A DNA stretch of 64,000 nucleotides from JAHCHG01 sp965214585 (GTDB lineage Bacteria > Acidobacteriota > Blastocatellia > Pyrinomonadales > Pyrinomonadaceae): positions 2,542,001-2,606,000 of the forward strand of contig OZ243957.1 of NCBI GenBank assembly GCA_965214585.1, given 5' to 3'. Below, one piece after another: positions 26,795 through 36,186 of the stretch. How positions within the stretch are numbered: the stretch's first letter is position 1; each line of letters opens with the position of its first letter. Made by a program: the position numbers and the translations under genes. The notes under the pieces were generated by a model. That model was not told where the DNA came from, ran no database searches, and saw only the letters and a program-made list of their open reading frames with translations.

Positions 26795-27628
26795 ATGAAG
26801 AAAGAACAGATCACAAATGCTTTAACGATTGACTTTGAAGATTGGTATCAAGGCTTGGAGATTCATTATTCGGAATGGGATAATTACGAAGACCGGATCA
26901 AAGCCGTAAGCGGTAAGTTATTGCAAATACTTGACGATACGAACTCGAAGGCGACGTTTTTTATGCTCGGTTATACGTCGGAAAAATATCCCGAACTCGT
27001 CAAGGAAATCGAAGCCGCCGGACACGAGATCGGCACGCACGGTTTTTCGCACACGCTGATTTACACGCAAACGCCCGAACTCTACCGCGAAGAAATGGAA
27101 AGAGCCGTCGGTTTTCTGGAAGATTTGACCGGAAAAAAAATTATCGGGCATCGCGCACCGTTTTTTTCGATCACGAAAGATTCTTTGTGGGCGTTGGACA
27201 TTTTGGGCGAACTCGGAATTCGTTACGATTCGAGCATTTATCCGGTTCTAAATTATCGTTACGGAATCGCCGGTGCGCCGCGTTTTCCGTATCAAATTAA
27301 GCGTGAAAATTACGAATTTACCGAATTTCCCGTTTCGACCTTGAAACTGCCCGGCTTAACTCTGCCGATCTCCGGCGGCGCGTATTTTCGGATTTATCCG
27401 TATCAGGTAACAAAACAGGCTCTAAAAGCGGTCAACCGTTCGGGACATCCGGTAACTTTTTATCTGCATCCGTGGGAATTAGACCCCGATCATCCGCGAA
27501 TCAAACTGCCGCGCCGAATCGCCGGAATTACGCATTATTTTAATTTGAAGGCGACGGAGAAAAGATTTCGCAGATTATTGCGCGATTTTAAGTTCGCGCC
27601 GATGAAAGATGTTCTAAATATAAGTTAA
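26795..27628 (+). CDS. Polysaccharide deacetylase (CE4/NodB fold), exopolysaccharide-locus type
   Basis: The 277-residue protein begins ALTIDFEDWYQ (acidic metal site near residues 13-16), followed by KATFFMLGYTSEKYPELV, GHEIGTHGFSH (metal histidines) and a C-terminal HPWELDPDHPRIKLP block characteristic of the DUF3473-containing deacetylases of exopolysaccharide/PEP-CTERM loci. No signal peptide is visible, so it probably acts in the cytoplasm on a lipid-linked or nucleotide sugar, or is exported by an unseen route. Removing an N-acetyl group would create a free amine on the glycan. No exosortase gene is in this window. Confidence 0.82.
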   Translation: MKKEQITNALTIDFEDWYQGLEIHYSEWDNYEDRIKAVSGKLLQILDDTNSKATFFMLGYTSEKYPELVKEIEAAGHEIGTHGFSHTLIYTQTPELYREEMERAVGFLEDLTGKKIIGHRAPFFSITKDSLWALDILGELGIRYDSSIYPVLNYRYGIAGAPRFPYQIKRENYEFTEFPVSTLKLPGLTLPISGGAYFRIYPYQVTKQALKAVNRSGHPVTFYLHPWELDPDHPRIKLPRRIAGITHYFNLKATEKRFRRLLRDFKFAPMKDVLNIS

Positions 27629-27669
27629 AAGAGGATTTACAAAATCAAATCAGGATATAAAATAAAAAT

Positions 27670-28341
27670 ATGACAGCAAGCAAACCAACACAAGTAGAAG
27701 AAAAAGTCCGCCGGCATTTTGACGACGATGCCGAACGGTTCGATGCGATTTACCACCCGAAAAAAAATCTCGTCAACGGGTTTATTGATAACGTCTGGCG
27801 CGGCGTGGTGCAGAAACGGCTCGAAGTAAACGTCGAAAAATTACAGCCTTTGGCGGGCAAGAAAATTCTCGATGTCGGCTGCGGTTCGGGCAGATTTTGT
27901 CTGGAATACGCCAAAGAAGGCGCGGCGAAAGTGATCGGCGTGGATTTTGCCAAACTGATGATTGACATCGCCGAAGAATTGGCAAAAGAGCAGAATGTCG
28001 AAGACATCTGCGAATTTCGAGTCGGCGCGTTTCCCGAAATTATCTCCGATTCGGAAGCTCCTTTTGACGGCGCATCCGCCAACGGATTTTTCGATTACAT
28101 CGAAAATCCCGTGCCGATTATGGCTAAAATGCGCGAACTGACGAAAGGAAAAGTGATTATGAGTTTCCCGAAAGCCATCGAATGGCGTGCGCCGCTTCGC
28201 CGTGTGCGTTTTTGGGCAAAGGGAACTCCGCTGTTTCTTTATAAGGAACGGCAGCTTAAAGAATTGCTCGAAGAATCGGGCTACACGAATTACGAATGGA
28301 TTGATCTTGACCGCGATTATTTGATTGTTGCGGAAGTTTAG
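27670..28341 (+). CDS. Class I SAM methyltransferase
   Basis: The 223-residue protein has motif I in KILDVGCGSGRFCLEYAKEG (about residues 65-84), an acidic post-motif (VIGVDFAKLMIDIAEEL) and ANGFFDYIENPVPIMAKM. The N-terminus (VRRHFDDDAERFDAIYH) is the substrate-cap type seen in small-molecule O-methyltransferases. It lies 41 bp after the deacetylase and is followed by a long hairpin. The substrate is not deducible; a glycan sugar is likely from context. Confidence 0.75.
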   Translation: MTASKPTQVEEKVRRHFDDDAERFDAIYHPKKNLVNGFIDNVWRGVVQKRLEVNVEKLQPLAGKKILDVGCGSGRFCLEYAKEGAAKVIGVDFAKLMIDIAEELAKEQNVEDICEFRVGAFPEIISDSEAPFDGASANGFFDYIENPVPIMAKMRELTKGKVIMSFPKAIEWRAPLRRVRFWAKGTPLFLYKERQLKELLEESGYTNYEWIDLDRDYLIVAEV

Positions 28342-28364
28342 GTCGAAATTTTCGGGGAGAATTT

Positions 28365-28493
28365 TTTAACCACATAGGAACATAGAAAACATAGAAAAGC
28401 CAAAGAAAAATTATTATAAAACCTTTCAATTTTACAAAAATTTCTTAAATAAAAGCAAAAAATCTATGTTTTCTATGTTCCTATGTGGTTAAA
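28365..28493. repeat. Long inverted repeat, AACCACATAGG family, copy 1
   Basis: Arms of about 30 nt (from 28365 and ending 28493) of the type TTTAACCACATAGGAACATA are complementary around a loop of about 65 nt. A related copy lies at 52042-52165. It separates the methyltransferase from the next glycosyltransferase. Confidence 0.85.
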
Positions 28494-28547
28494 AGAATTT
28501 TAGTGTTTCAACAAATCGTAGTATCGAGATTTAAGGGTTTAATCAAG

Positions 28548-29762
28548 GTGGAAGAGAAACAACCAATCCGCGTTCTGCACATTATAACGAGAATGATCGT
28601 CGGCGGAGCGCAGGAAAATACGCTTCTTTCGGTGGTCGGTTTGGATGCGATGCCGGAATATGACGTAACTTTGATGAGCGGCGTGGACAAAGGGCGCGAA
28701 GGCGAAATGCTTTCCGACGCGCGTGAGCGTTGTCGCGTGATCGTCGTTCCCGAAATGGGCAGAAGCATCAATCCTTTTTCGGATTTAAAAGCGTTTTGGA
28801 AAATTTACCGCTTGATAAAAAAAGGGCGTTATCACATCGTCCACACGCATTCTTCAAAAGCCGGAGTTTTGGGACGAGTTGCCGCGTGGCTCGCCCGCAC
28901 GCCGCTCGTCGTTCACACTTTGCACAGCCTCGTTTTTCACGATTATCAGCCGTGGTTTATCAACAAATCGTGGCGCGGAATTAAGAAAATGTGCGCTCCT
29001 ATCACCGATTATTATCTGAGCGTTTCGGAAATTATCGTGCAGAAAGCGGTTGCCGCCGGAGTTGCCGAACCGGAAAGATTTCGCACCGTTTACAGCGGAA
29101 TGGAACTCGATTGGTTTTTGAACGCCGATTTTGATAAAAACGCCGTCCGGCGCGAGTTCGGAATTCCCGAAGACGCGCCCGTTGTCGGCAAGATCGCCAG
29201 ACTTTTTCCCCTCAAAGGACACGATCAATTGATGGATGCCGCGCCGGAGATCGTCAAAAGAGTTCCGAACGTCAGGTTTTTTCTGATCGGTGACGGCGTT
29301 CTGCTCGAACCTCTCCAAGAACGGGCGAAAGAATACGGCATTTTGGAAAATTTCGTTTTCGCCGGACTTGTTGACCGCGAAAAAATTCCCGAAATGATCT
29401 CGGCGATGGATGTCGTCGTTCACACATCTCTGCGCGAAGGTTTGGCGCGTGTTCTGCCGCAATCTCTGGCGATGGGCAAACCGTGCGTTTCGTTCGACAT
29501 TGACGGCGCACCGGAAGTCGTCATCAATGATTATACGGGTTATCTCGTCGAGGCTTACGATTCCGTCGGTTTGGCTGAATCCGTCAACAAGATTCTGACG
29601 AATGACGAACTAAGAAAAAAAATGGGCGAGAACGGCAGAAAGCACGTTGACCCGATGTTCAGAGAAGAAAAAATGGTCGAAGACATTCACGAAGTTTACC
29701 AAATGCTGCTCGAAAAATATGCGGACAGAATAAAAAAATTCGATAATCACTCGGCAAAATGA
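28548..29762 (+). CDS. GT4-family glycosyltransferase
   Basis: The 404-residue GT-B enzyme has VLHIITRMIVGGAQENTLLSV near the N-terminus (broken here as ITRMIVGGAQENT), THSSKAGVLGRVAAW, a donor-domain start VVGKIARLFPLKGHDQL and the EX7E region SLREGLARVLPQSLAMG. I prefer GTG 28548 because AAGGG lies 10 nt upstream; an upstream GTG at 28485 would begin inside the hairpin arm and add 21 residues unlike the family. It probably transfers a hexose, since the LARVLP variant is common in WcaL/capM-like enzymes. It lies upstream of the WecA-like fusion gene. Confidence 0.8.
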   Translation: MEEKQPIRVLHIITRMIVGGAQENTLLSVVGLDAMPEYDVTLMSGVDKGREGEMLSDARERCRVIVVPEMGRSINPFSDLKAFWKIYRLIKKGRYHIVHTHSSKAGVLGRVAAWLARTPLVVHTLHSLVFHDYQPWFINKSWRGIKKMCAPITDYYLSVSEIIVQKAVAAGVAEPERFRTVYSGMELDWFLNADFDKNAVRREFGIPEDAPVVGKIARLFPLKGHDQLMDAAPEIVKRVPNVRFFLIGDGVLLEPLQERAKEYGILENFVFAGLVDREKIPEMISAMDVVVHTSLREGLARVLPQSLAMGKPCVSFDIDGAPEVVINDYTGYLVEAYDSVGLAESVNKILTNDELRKKMGENGRKHVDPMFREEKMVEDIHEVYQMLLEKYADRIKKFDNHSAK

Positions 29763-29824
29763 AAAATAGCATATAATAAACGAAATTTATCTCCCCGATA
29801 AATGATTACCGACAATTTTTCAAA

Positions 29825-31621
29825 ATGTTTTCAAATCCTATTACAATTGCGCTTGTAAGTTTTGCCGTTGCGGTTGCGGCGACTTATTTTGTGCGGATGT
29901 TCGCCCGAAAATACGGATTTGTCGCCAAACCGAAATTAGACCGTTGGCACAAAAAGCCGACGGCGATGATGGGCGGCGTGGCGATTTTTGTAACGACAGT
30001 TGCAGTTTACGGAATGTTCGTGCCGAAAACATCCGAAACTCTGATTATTTTGGCGGGCAGTTCGTTTTTGTTTTTCGTCGGTTTGATTGACGACGTTTTG
30101 CAGATAAAACCGTATCAAAAACTTATCGGACAATTTATCGGCGTGGCGATCATCGTCGGTTTCGGTTTGGTTCTGCCGTGGACCGATTACGAATTTCTCA
30201 ACATCGGAATCACGGCTTTCTGGCTGATCGGCATTACAAACGCGATAAATCTGCTCGACAATATGGACGGTTTAGCCGCCGGAATCGCCGCCATCGCCGC
30301 ATTTTCGCTTGCCATCGGACTCGGCGCAAGCGGACAGGCGGACGAATTGCTTTTAATCGCGGCGTTTATCGGCGCACTCGCCGGTTTTCTGGCGTTTAAT
30401 TTTAATCCGGCTTCGATCTTTATGGGCGACGGCGGTTCGATGTTCGTCGGTTTTCTGCTGTCGAGTTCGGTTTTATTAACGCAGGTCGGCGGACGTTCGA
30501 GAAGCGTTTTTTCGGTTTTGGCAGTTCCGGCGTTAATTCTTTTCGTGCCGATCTTCGATACAACATTTGTTACCGTTTTGCGAAAACTCTGGGGACGAAA
30601 AGCATCGCAGGGCGGACGCGATCACACATCGCATCGCCTTGTCGCGCTCGGTTTATCGGAACGCGCCGCCGTTTTAATGCTTTACGGTCTGGCGATCTTG
30701 GCGGGTTCGCTGTCGCTTCTCGTCAGCCGTTTGCAGGTTATTCAGAGCCTTGCTCTTATTGCGGGTTTTACGGTTGCTTTAACATTGATCGGCGTTTATC
30801 TGGCAAAGGTTAAGGTTTACGAAGAACAGGAAGAAGAACTCGCTCTGCAAGACAAAGCCGTTTCCGGTTTTCTGCTCAATTTGTCGCACAAACGCCGCGT
30901 TTTTGAAGTAATTCTCGATGCAATTTTAATTAGTTTAGCGTATTATGCTTCTTATCTTCTGATTTTCGGCTCGTTTGAAAAAAGTGAAACGTGGATGCTT
31001 TTCGTCAAATCTCTGCCGGTTCTGATCGTCTGCCAACTTTTCGCGTTTCTCGCCGTCGGCGTATATCGCGGCATCTGGCGTTACACGAGTTTGCGCGATT
31101 TTTATACGTTTTTCAAAGGCGTTGCGCTCGGTTCGATTTTAAGCGTTTTAGCGTTATTATTTCTTTATCGTTTTCAGTTTTTTTCACGCGCCGTTTTTAT
31201 CGTTGACGCGCTGCTTCTTTTAACGGCACTTGCGGGAAGCCGTATGGCGTTTCGTTTTTTCCGGCAGATGCTGCCGATGCCGTCAGTCGGAGAACGGCAA
31301 AACGTGCTGATCTACGGCGCGGGCGACGGCGGCGAAATGATTCTGCGCGAACTGAAAAACAATCCGAACTGGAATTACAAACCAATCGGATTTGTTGACG
31401 ACGATCCGCTGAAATCGGGAAAAGTCATACACGGTCTGCGCGTTTTCGGCGGCAACGGTTCGCTCGAAAGCATCTGCAAAGATAACGATGTCAACGAAAT
31501 TTTGCTGTCGTTCCGCAAAATTTCGCCGGAGAGATTACAGGAAGTAAGAGAAATCTGCCGCAATGCGGACGTTTCGCTCAAACGCGCCCTTTTGAAAATC
31601 GAGCCGATTGAGTTTGAATAA
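29825..31621 (+). CDS. Fusion: WecA/TagO-like phosphosugar transferase plus N-terminal half of a WbpM/FlaA1-like protein
   Basis: The protein has 598 residues. Residues 1-320 are a polyprenyl-phosphate N-acetylhexosamine-1-phosphate transferase: the DD pair at 89-90, NLLDNMDG at 142-149, NFNPASIFMGDGG at 192-204, and HTSHR at 267-271. After residue 345 comes a second membrane block of about four helices and a Rossmann/CoA-binding-like domain (VLIYGAGDGGE at 494-504), as in the N-terminal half of WbpM. The catalytic dehydratase half is absent. The first part should start glycan synthesis on undecaprenyl phosphate; the second may be regulatory or scaffold-like. A 6-bp gap to the next gene suggests an operon with the TPR protein and polymerase. 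Confidence 0.85.
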   Translation: MFSNPITIALVSFAVAVAATYFVRMFARKYGFVAKPKLDRWHKKPTAMMGGVAIFVTTVAVYGMFVPKTSETLIILAGSSFLFFVGLIDDVLQIKPYQKLIGQFIGVAIIVGFGLVLPWTDYEFLNIGITAFWLIGITNAINLLDNMDGLAAGIAAIAAFSLAIGLGASGQADELLLIAAFIGALAGFLAFNFNPASIFMGDGGSMFVGFLLSSSVLLTQVGGRSRSVFSVLAVPALILFVPIFDTTFVTVLRKLWGRKASQGGRDHTSHRLVALGLSERAAVLMLYGLAILAGSLSLLVSRLQVIQSLALIAGFTVALTLIGVYLAKVKVYEEQEEELALQDKAVSGFLLNLSHKRRVFEVILDAILISLAYYASYLLIFGSFEKSETWMLFVKSLPVLIVCQLFAFLAVGVYRGIWRYTSLRDFYTFFKGVALGSILSVLALLFLYRFQFFSRAVFIVDALLLLTALAGSRMAFRFFRQMLPMPSVGERQNVLIYGAGDGGEMILRELKNNPNWNYKPIGFVDDDPLKSGKVIHGLRVFGGNGSLESICKDNDVNEILLSFRKISPERLQEVREICRNADVSLKRALLKIEPIEFE

Positions 31622-31627
31622 TTTTTT

Positions 31628-32890
31628 GTGCCGATTCAATCTATAAAAATTTCATCAATTCCAAGTAAAATCAGCTTGATTGCGGGTTGTCTGGTTTTGC
31701 TTGCGATACTATTTTTTTTCGCCAAATGGTGTCTGGGCAGCGCGATGGCTTCGCGTTCAATTCAAAAAGAAGTTGCCGAATTTGCCGCCGATCTTGCTCC
31801 GAATGATCCGCGAACCCATTATACTCTGGCGGTTTTGAGCGAAAGAACATTTCTGCCCGAAGACCTTGAACGGGCGTTGATCGAATACGAAAAAGCCGCC
31901 GCGCTCTCGCCGAATGATTACCGTGTCTGGCTGACTTTGGGAAAATCCAGACAATTAAACGGCAACATAGAAGGTGCGGAAGCGGCGTTTAAGAGAGCAA
32001 TCGAACTTGCGCCGAATTATGCGGTCAATCATTGGAGCTACGGAAACTTTCTGTTAAAACAGGGCGAAACCGAACGCGCTTTTGCCGAACTAAAAAAAGC
32101 GTCCGGGAAGGACGGCAAATATTACGCTTTAATGGCTTCGTCAGCGTGGCAGATTTTTGACGGAGATATTGATAAAATCAGGCGAAACATCGGAAATTCG
32201 GCAAATGTAAACGCCGAACTTGCAAATTATCTCGCCGCGCAAAATCGTGAGGATGAATCGCTAAAAATCTGGAATACGATTCCCTCTGATTTGAAAAAGA
32301 GAGATTTCAAGCAGAAGGGCGAAGATATTTTTAAGCAAATGTTTGCGTCCAAAAAATACGATTCGGCGTTGCGAATCTATAATGATATTTCAACCGCCGA
32401 AACTTTCAAGATCGGAAATATTTACAACGGCGGATTTGAAAATGAAGTAAAAAGCGCAAATGCCGCCGCTTTCGATTGGCAGATCGCCGACGGACGCGAA
32501 CCGCAAATCGGTGTCAACGATACGGAAAAACATTCGGGCGATTTCAGTTTGATAATAATTTTCAATTCGGCAACCGGCAGAGATTTTCGCAATGTTTCTC
32601 AAATGGTCGTCGTCGAGCCGGGAAAAAAATACGGCTTTGAAGCGTTTTATAAATCCGAACTGGACACAAACGCCACGTTAAAATGGGAAATCAAAAGCGC
32701 GTCCGACGGCAAAATTTTAGCTTCAACCGAAACCGTTTCAGCCAAACAAAACTGGACAAATCTGAGGGCGGATTTTACGCCCGACGAAAATACCCAAGCC
32801 GTTTTCATCACGCTCGCCCGCGAAGTTTGTCTTTCGTCCTTGTGTCCGATTTCCGGCAAAATCTGGTTTGATAACGTGTCGCTCAAATAA
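31628..32890 (+). CDS. Membrane-anchored TPR protein with C-terminal carbohydrate-binding-like domain
   Basis: The 420-residue protein starts at GTG 31628, six bases after the preceding stop. A single membrane segment (ISLIAGCLVLLAILFFFAKW, about 15-34) is followed by TPR repeats (about 55-190, e.g. DYRVWLTLGKSRQLNGNIEGA). The C-terminal 160 residues (from GGFENEVKSANA) look like a jelly-roll carbohydrate-binding module of the CBM4/9 type, ending KIWFDNVSLK. Such proteins often sit beside Wzy/WaaL genes and may assist polymerisation or export. It is probably periplasmic and anchored. Function is inferred from position. Confidence 0.65.
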   Translation: MPIQSIKISSIPSKISLIAGCLVLLAILFFFAKWCLGSAMASRSIQKEVAEFAADLAPNDPRTHYTLAVLSERTFLPEDLERALIEYEKAAALSPNDYRVWLTLGKSRQLNGNIEGAEAAFKRAIELAPNYAVNHWSYGNFLLKQGETERAFAELKKASGKDGKYYALMASSAWQIFDGDIDKIRRNIGNSANVNAELANYLAAQNREDESLKIWNTIPSDLKKRDFKQKGEDIFKQMFASKKYDSALRIYNDISTAETFKIGNIYNGGFENEVKSANAAAFDWQIADGREPQIGVNDTEKHSGDFSLIIIFNSATGRDFRNVSQMVVVEPGKKYGFEAFYKSELDTNATLKWEIKSASDGKILASTETVSAKQNWTNLRADFTPDENTQAVFITLAREVCLSSLCPISGKIWFDNVSLK

Positions 32891-32921
32891 TTTCAGCGCA
32901 AAGTTTCTTTTATAGAAAAAT

Positions 32922-34367
32922 ATGTCCGCAAATTTACAAAAAAGAAATTCTTCTTCGGCGGCGGAAGATTTACCGTTCTCAAGCGAAAATAATACTTCTT
33001 CGGCAAGTATTATTTTCTTTCTGCTGTGTGCGCTCCCGGTTTTTGCGGCGGTTGCTTTCGGCGGAGTTGACGTTTGGGCGTTGGGCTTTTTCTCGCTTGT
33101 CGCAGGCGTGATCTTGATTTTGTGGACTCTCGATGCGTGGAAAAAAGGCGAATTTACATTTAATACGAATCTTCTGCAAATTCCTCTGCTCGGTTTGATC
33201 TTAGTCGGTTTGATTCAACTTTTGCCAATTGGAAACGCGGGCGCGTCGGGAGAATTGCTGACCGTTCCGGCGGCAAATTCGCTTTCGGTTGATCCGTCCA
33301 TCACCAGATTTGCGGTTATAAAATTGTCGGTTCTGCTCATATTTTTCGCCGCCGCCTACACTTTTATAAACAGCCGGCATCGCTTGCGAAAGATAGTTTT
33401 GACAATTATTATCAGCGGCACGGTGATGGCGTTTTTCGGTATTCTCCAGCGACTGGCAAACCCGGAAGCGATTTACGGCGTGCGCCCCGTCGCGCAGGCA
33501 ATTCCGTTTTCGTCTTTCGTCAATCAGCATCATTTTGCAGGATTTATGGAAATGACGCTCGGTTTGACGCTGGCTCTGATTTTCGGCAGGGCAGCCGGCA
33601 AAGACAAAAATATTTTTTATGTTTTCGCCGCCGTTATAATGGGAATCGCCGTTATTTTTACGAGTTCGAGAGGCGGAATGATAAGTCTGCTCGGCGTAAC
33701 GGGATTTGTGATTTTGGCGTTTTTTCTGCAAAAAAGAAAAAACGCTCAGACTGATTTTGAAGAGGACGAACCGGAAAGCAATTTTCGCAGAAATTTATAT
33801 TTATTCGGCGGCGGTCTGATTTTCCTAGTCGTTTTGTTCGGTTCGGTTCTTCTTCTCGGCGGCGACGAATCTCTGCTGCGCGGAATCGGTATGACAAATC
33901 CGCAGGACGATATTTCAAACGGCAGAACTCATTTCTGGAGCATCGCTTTACAGATTTTCAAAGATTATCCGATCTTAGGCGCGGGACTCGATTCTTTCGG
34001 CACGGTTTTTCCGCGATACGACACTTGGAACGGAACATTCCGCATCGAGAACGCGCACAATGATTATCTGCAAATTTTAGCGGATGCCGGTATCATCGGT
34101 TTTCTCTGCGTTCTCTCCTTTGTCATTTTGTTCTTCCGGCAAAGTTTAAAAATCATCACCAACACGGAAAACAGTTTCCGGCAAAGCGCGGCAATCGGCG
34201 CAACGGCGGGATGCTTCGGTATTTTTCTCCACAGCTTTTTCGACTTTCCGCTTCGCACGACATCAAACTTCTTTTTCTTCCTGCTGTTGGTTGTAATAGC
34301 CACAAGTTCAATGAAACTGCCGAAAAAATACCGCACAAAGTTCAAGAAAAAAGATGAAAAAATTTAA
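32922..34367 (+). CDS. O-antigen polymerase/ligase (Wzy/WaaL superfamily)
   Basis: The 481-residue protein has about 12 membrane segments and the hallmark large periplasmic loop followed by GAGLDSFGTVFPRYDTW and IENAHNDYLQILADAGI (about 359-396), the Wzy_C signature containing the conserved AHNDYLQ. It either polymerises repeat units in the periplasm or ligates the glycan to an acceptor; the two cannot be told apart by motif. It is the last gene of the polysaccharide locus, followed within 70 bp by a perfect 29-nt inverted repeat. Confidence 0.82.
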   Translation: MSANLQKRNSSSAAEDLPFSSENNTSSASIIFFLLCALPVFAAVAFGGVDVWALGFFSLVAGVILILWTLDAWKKGEFTFNTNLLQIPLLGLILVGLIQLLPIGNAGASGELLTVPAANSLSVDPSITRFAVIKLSVLLIFFAAAYTFINSRHRLRKIVLTIIISGTVMAFFGILQRLANPEAIYGVRPVAQAIPFSSFVNQHHFAGFMEMTLGLTLALIFGRAAGKDKNIFYVFAAVIMGIAVIFTSSRGGMISLLGVTGFVILAFFLQKRKNAQTDFEEDEPESNFRRNLYLFGGGLIFLVVLFGSVLLLGGDESLLRGIGMTNPQDDISNGRTHFWSIALQIFKDYPILGAGLDSFGTVFPRYDTWNGTFRIENAHNDYLQILADAGIIGFLCVLSFVILFFRQSLKIITNTENSFRQSAAIGATAGCFGIFLHSFFDFPLRTTSNFFFFLLLVVIATSSMKLPKKYRTKFKKKDEKI

Positions 34368-34436
34368 CTGTTTTTTTTTGTTTTTAAAGGAAAGTGAAAT
34401 TATTTTTATTATAGTAGAGCAATTTAAGAATTGGCG

Positions 34437-34520
34437 TAGGGTAAGAGTAACGCCTTTAGGCGTGAAACCGCCAGCGAAGCGCGGCGTTTTCTCACGCCTA
34501 AAGGCGTTACTCTTACCCTA
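34437..34520. repeat. Perfect 29-nt inverted repeat after the polymerase gene
   Basis: Arms 34437-34465 and 34492-34520 (starting TAGGGTAAGAGTAACGCC) are exact complements around 26 nt; each arm carries an inner CGCCTTTAGGCG palindrome. There is no T-tract, so it is not a canonical intrinsic terminator, though it marks the end of the polysaccharide locus. Confidence 0.85.
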
Positions 34521-34714
34521 TATCCAAACTTAAACCGCTATAAATTACTAAAAAACTTGAAAATTAGTGAGATAGTAAAAAGACTTGGAATTAAATAAAA
34601 AAAATCTGGTGAACTAAAAGTAATGCTGACAAGTTTTTTTATCAATTGCCGTCTGCTTTAGCTGACGGTTTAGTTTGCAGCAAAAGACAGGCTTTAGCCG
34701 AACTATTAAATTTA

Positions 34715-35942
34715 TAGGGCTTTCCTATAAAAAATAAAAAACAAGGCTACAAATGTTACATTCTTAAATAGATTAACAAAAAAGGATGGAACAGTTATGC
34801 AGCCTTGTCGGAAAGATAATAGAACTTTTTTTGAGAAACTACAATGTGCCGAGGGATTGGATTTGCGGGATAATCGAGGGAAAAGACACGATTTAGCAGT
34901 TGTCCTAATTGGTTTGACGATAGCTATTTTATCAAATCGGGATGGTAATTTATCAGCTCTTCACCGACATTTGACCAAGCGATACGAGCAATTGACGGAA
35001 GTTCTCGGATTGCCGCTTGAGCAAGCGGTTTCACGTTCACAGCTTCCCATTATTTTGGAGAAGGTGGCAGTTGAAGTGTTTGACCGATTGTTATTTGAAA
35101 ATTACGGCATCAAATTAAGCGAACAAGAACGCCGATGGTTTGCCATTGATGGCAAAGAACTTCGCGGCAGCATCGAAAAAGGAGCAAAGAGAGGCGAAGC
35201 AGTGGTGCAGGTAATCGAACACGATAAACGCCAAGTTTATGCTCAGGATTATTATTGCGGAGAGAAAGAATCGGAAGTGCCTGTTGTGCGTAAGTTATTG
35301 CAAAAAGGCGGATTAAAAAACCAGAAGATTACACTTGATGCGCTGCACTTGAAACCTGAAACGATTGCTCCGATAGCACAGGCGGGCGGCGTATATTTGG
35401 TCGGGCTTAAAGAAAATCAGAAAGAAATGTTTTGGGAAGTAAAGCAGATGAGCCGATTTATGCCGCTTGTTTATCAAACGGAGAGTTTGGAAAAAGGACA
35501 CGGACGAATCGAACACAGATGTTACCGGGTTTATGATATTGAAGGTCTTTACAAGGACGAGCGATGGAACACAAGCGACATCAGAACAGCAGTCAGAGTG
35601 ATGCGGGAAAGGCAGGAAATCAGAACGGGCAAGATAAGTCGGGAAACGAGTTATTATCTATCGAATCAAGCAGATAAGTTCGGGCAATTATGTGAAGCGG
35701 TCAGACTTCATTGGCAGGTTGAAACAAATAATCACATTCGAGATGTGACGCTCAAAGAAGACGGCTTGCGAACAAAAAAAAGAAAGTCAGCCGAATGTTA
35801 GCCGAGATCAGAACATTCGCCGCCAAAGTATTGATTGAAACGAAATGCGAAAACCGCCGAGCTCAGTTAGAAGATTTTAGCGATGACTTTGATAGTTTGA
35901 TCAAAATACTAAGAAAATTAAACTTTTTATAGGAAAGCCCTA
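34715..35942 (+). mobile_element. ISAs1-family insertion sequence with 10-bp target duplication
   Basis: Perfect 19-bp terminal inverted repeats (TAGGGCTTTCCTATAAAAA at 34715-34733 and its complement at 35924-35942) bound 1228 bp with one transposase gene. The decamer ATTAAATTTA is duplicated exactly at 34705-34714 and 35943-35952. Intact ends and an undamaged duplication point to recent insertion. Confidence 0.92.
34797..35932 (+). CDS. ISAs1-family DDE transposase, reading frame shifted at an A8 tract
   Basis: Frame 0 runs 34797-35801 (334 residues) with DDE motifs FAIDGKELRGS, TLDALHLKPETI and WQVETNNHIRDVTLKED. It stops soon after an A8G run at about 35776. A -1 shift there continues as KKVSRMLAEIRTFAAKVL and runs to a stop at 35930-35932, giving about 378 residues, the normal length of ISAs1 transposases. 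The slippery heptamer A AAA AAA is in the right phase for programmed -1 frameshifting, but a one-base insertion (mutation or sequencing error) explains it equally well. The product ends inside the right inverted repeat. Confidence 0.85.
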
Positions 35943-36186
35943 ATTAAATTTATTCCTTATTTGCTTTAGCTAAAGCTGTTAGGATGATTAATATATTTTT
36001 GAAATTCGGCTAAAGCCGATTATCTTGTCAGCAATCTTTCCGTCAGCTAAAGCAGACGGCAATTCATAGAGCATCACTTTTAGTTCGCTACCAAAAATCT
36101 TAGTTCAAATTTTAGAATTAGAAAGAAAAGCGTGAATCAAATCGAAATTTCTCAATCGCAAACCGCAAATTGAAAATCGAAAATAA

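Larger units (their letters stand above)
34612..36086. repeat. Palindromic element interrupted by the IS
   Basis: Left GAACTAAAAGTAATGCT...GCCGTCTGCTTTAGCTGACGG (34612-34671) matches the complement of the right end (36038-36086), and an inner GGCTTTAGCC pair (about 34690 and 36005) also matches. Without the IS and one target duplication this would be an imperfect palindrome of about 240 bp. Nothing else is seen in the gaps either side of the IS. Confidence 0.75.

Noticed and set aside
26795..27628. PEP-CTERM/exosortase system suggested by the DUF3473-type deacetylase
   Set aside because: No exosortase, PEP-CTERM protein or PrsK/PrsR-like regulator is in the window.
28485..28547. Upstream GTG start for the GT4 gene at 28548
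   Set aside because: It begins within the repeat arm and adds residues unlike GT4 N-termini.
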